Below the pieces are notes generated by a model, which did no database searches, was not told the origin of the DNA, and saw nothing but the letters and a program-made list of their open reading frames with translations. This document shows positions 13,225-13,285 of a DNA stretch of 13,285 bases, piece after piece (position 1 is the first letter of the stretch; each line of letters begins with the position of its first letter). The position numbers were made by a program, and so were the translations under genes. Origin of the DNA: an uncultured bacterium. Its GTDB lineage: Bacteria; Bacillota; Clostridia; Oscillospirales; Ruminococcaceae. The DNA lies in the NCBI GenBank assembly GCA_905214265.1, contig CAJMLQ010000085.1, positions 1 through 13,285 on the forward strand, written 5' to 3'.

Positions 13225-13285
13225 CTACACAGACAAATCCAGCGGCAGATCGGAAATATCCTTCAGCCGCTTGCCCTGCACCAAG
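13225..13285 (-). CDS. C-terminus of an unidentified gene, partial at right edge
   Basis: On the minus strand the last codons read LVQGKRLKDISDLPLDLSV followed by TAG at 13227-13225. The regular Leu/Asp/Lys pattern looks like a real protein end, and it points the same way as the TIR genes, 66 bases upstream of the DUF1883-TIR start. Too little is visible to assign a family. It could be an element backbone gene or part of the same operon. Confidence 0.35.
   Translation of the reverse strand, partial: LVQGKRLKDISDLPLDLSV

Noticed and set aside
1..13285. CRISPR array, tRNA or rRNA genes
   Set aside because: No regularly spaced repeat-spacer pattern, no tRNA cloverleaf and no rRNA-like sequence was seen on either strand.

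Overview
The window reads as a mosaic stretch of a gut-type Clostridia (Bacillota) genome. Support comes from strong AGGAGG-type ribosome binding sites, frequent TTG/GTG starts, lipobox lipoproteins, and debris resembling the conjugative elements of Oscillospiraceae/Lachnospiraceae. A genus cannot be named from sequence alone. Five blocks are visible and they differ in coding style. The first four look moderately GC-rich, while the last (from about 10.4 kb) is clearly AT-richer, as expected for acquired cargo.

Block A (1-1563, minus strand) is the end of a carbohydrate ABC importer operon. It holds a MalG-type permease overlapping by 4 bases a sugar-binding lipoprotein that runs off the left edge. 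The partner permease and everything upstream are gone: the permease is cut at its start codon by foreign sequence. Block B (1564-about 3300) is decayed mobile DNA. It contains the C-terminal ATPase piece of a sensor histidine kinase, a frameshifted small conjugative-element protein, a piece that looks like a large conjugative-element helicase, a strong terminator, and a truncated, frameshifted ISL3-type transposase.

Block C (about 3300-9935, plus strand) is an intact, tightly packed seven-gene operon. It encodes two ABC ATPases, a family 5 solute-binding lipoprotein, two Dpp/Opp/Nik-type permeases, an FmdE-like protein with a C-terminal zinc ribbon, and a TPR protein. Stop/start overlaps or very short gaps run throughout. 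A transporter of the peptide/nickel class joined to FmdE suggests uptake of a metal, a metal chelate or a peptide, with FmdE handling or sensing the cargo. The substrate is inference. The leader carries an 81-base near-perfect hairpin.

Block D (9936-10577) is a junction zone. It holds an insertion-sequence-like end, a 3' gene fragment, two bidirectional terminators and, at 10399-10410 on the minus strand, GAGTGGGAATGA. That 12-mer is the core sequence of genomic islands that integrate at the 3' end of guaA. Three GCTATCA repeats lie just inside.

Block E (10578-13285, minus strand) is the most interesting part: a compact four-gene operon of DUF1883-TIR, a DUF1863/ThsB-like TIR, a third stand-alone TIR protein, and a small single-pass membrane protein of unknown family. 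No ThsA (SIR2 or macro effector) is present. I read it as a candidate TIR-based anti-phage defence module at the edge of an integrative island, with the membrane protein as candidate effector. A fragment of another minus-strand gene lies at the right edge.
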